Source: Thermodesulfatator sp. (GTDB taxonomy: Bacteria; Desulfobacterota; Dissulfuribacteria; Dissulfuribacterales; QOAL01). From it: a stretch of DNA of 6,337 nucleotides. The stretch is taken from the NCBI GenBank assembly GCA_003978135.1, contig QOAL01000190.1, positions 1 to 6,337 on the forward strand, in the 5' to 3' direction. The position numbers and the translations under genes are program-made. The notes below the pieces were generated by a model. The model worked only from the letters and a program-made list of their open reading frames with translations, had not been told where the DNA came from and searched no databases. This document shows positions 6,231 to 6,337 of this stretch, in pieces (position 1 is the first letter of the stretch; each line of letters begins with the position of its first letter).

Positions 6231-6337
6231 GATGCTGTGGTTACGATGGATTGCGACTTGCAGGATCCGCCGGAGCTGATAGCGGACATGCTGAAAAAAT
6301 GGCGAGAAGGCAGTAAGGTGGTCTATGCCAGACGGGT
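6219..6337 (+). CDS. Family 2 glycosyltransferase fragment (DPM1/GtrB-like), partial at both ends
   Basis: Read on the plus strand from 6219, the frame gives [20 protein letters not shown], then [19 protein letters not shown], open to the window end. MDxDLQDPPE is the hallmark DXD-containing segment of GT-A fold, family 2 glycosyltransferases of the dolichyl- or undecaprenyl-phosphate sugar type (DPM1, GtrB, ArnC relatives); HARGDAVV before it and the W.EG..VVYA stretch after it are also typical. Such enzymes move a sugar from a nucleotide donor to a polyprenyl phosphate at the inner membrane. About 39 codons are seen, from the early middle of a protein of about 230-330 residues. The N-terminal part is missing, replaced by antisense rpsC. 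Exact substrate cannot be told. It has no normal relation to the ribosomal operon. Confidence 0.75.

Noticed and set aside
6107..6289. Minus-strand 60-codon frame spanning the rpsC-glycosyltransferase junction
   Set aside because: It is out of frame with rpsC and antisense to the glycosyltransferase, and has no recognisable features.

Overview
The window is almost entirely a bacterial ribosomal-protein operon on the minus strand, the joined S10/spc-type cluster. In transcription order (high to low coordinates) it reads rpsC (5' end missing), rplP, rpmC, rpsQ, rplN, rplX, rplE, rpsN, rpsH, rplF, rplR, rpsE, rplO and secY (3' end cut by the left edge). Spacers are 1 to 52 bp, with one 4-bp ATGA overlap, so the genes are probably cotranscribed and partly coupled in translation. 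No promoter or terminator is visible; both would lie outside the window.

The protein sequences look like those of a free-living Gram-negative bacterium, in my judgement most like Desulfobacterota (former Deltaproteobacteria). The grounds are the short zinc-ribbon S14, an L24 with a C-terminal zinc ribbon, the S3/L16/S5 style and moderate GC. This assignment is inference from memory of the families, not a search. Several start codons are not ATG: rplF, rpsN and rpsE most likely start with TTG and secY with GTG, each behind a good Shine-Dalgarno sequence.

Two things break the textbook pattern. First, rpmD (L30), normally between rpsE and rplO, is absent: only 52 bp separate the two genes. Second, the right end is not ribosomal. 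At about 6219-6227 the rpsC homology stops abruptly, about 50 residues short of the usual N-terminus. The sequence then becomes a piece of a plus-strand family 2 glycosyltransferase with a [10 protein letters not shown] motif. The two parts meet in a short shared stretch (catgcg). Because S3 is essential and the break is inside its gene, an assembly or amplification chimera is the most likely explanation. A real rearrangement with an intact rpsC elsewhere is possible.

I see no new defence, mobile or regulatory system here. The long plus-strand reading frames are antisense shadows of the ribosomal genes. The points worth checking are the junction, the missing L30, an unusual substitution pair in S5, and a small palindromic structure ahead of rplE.
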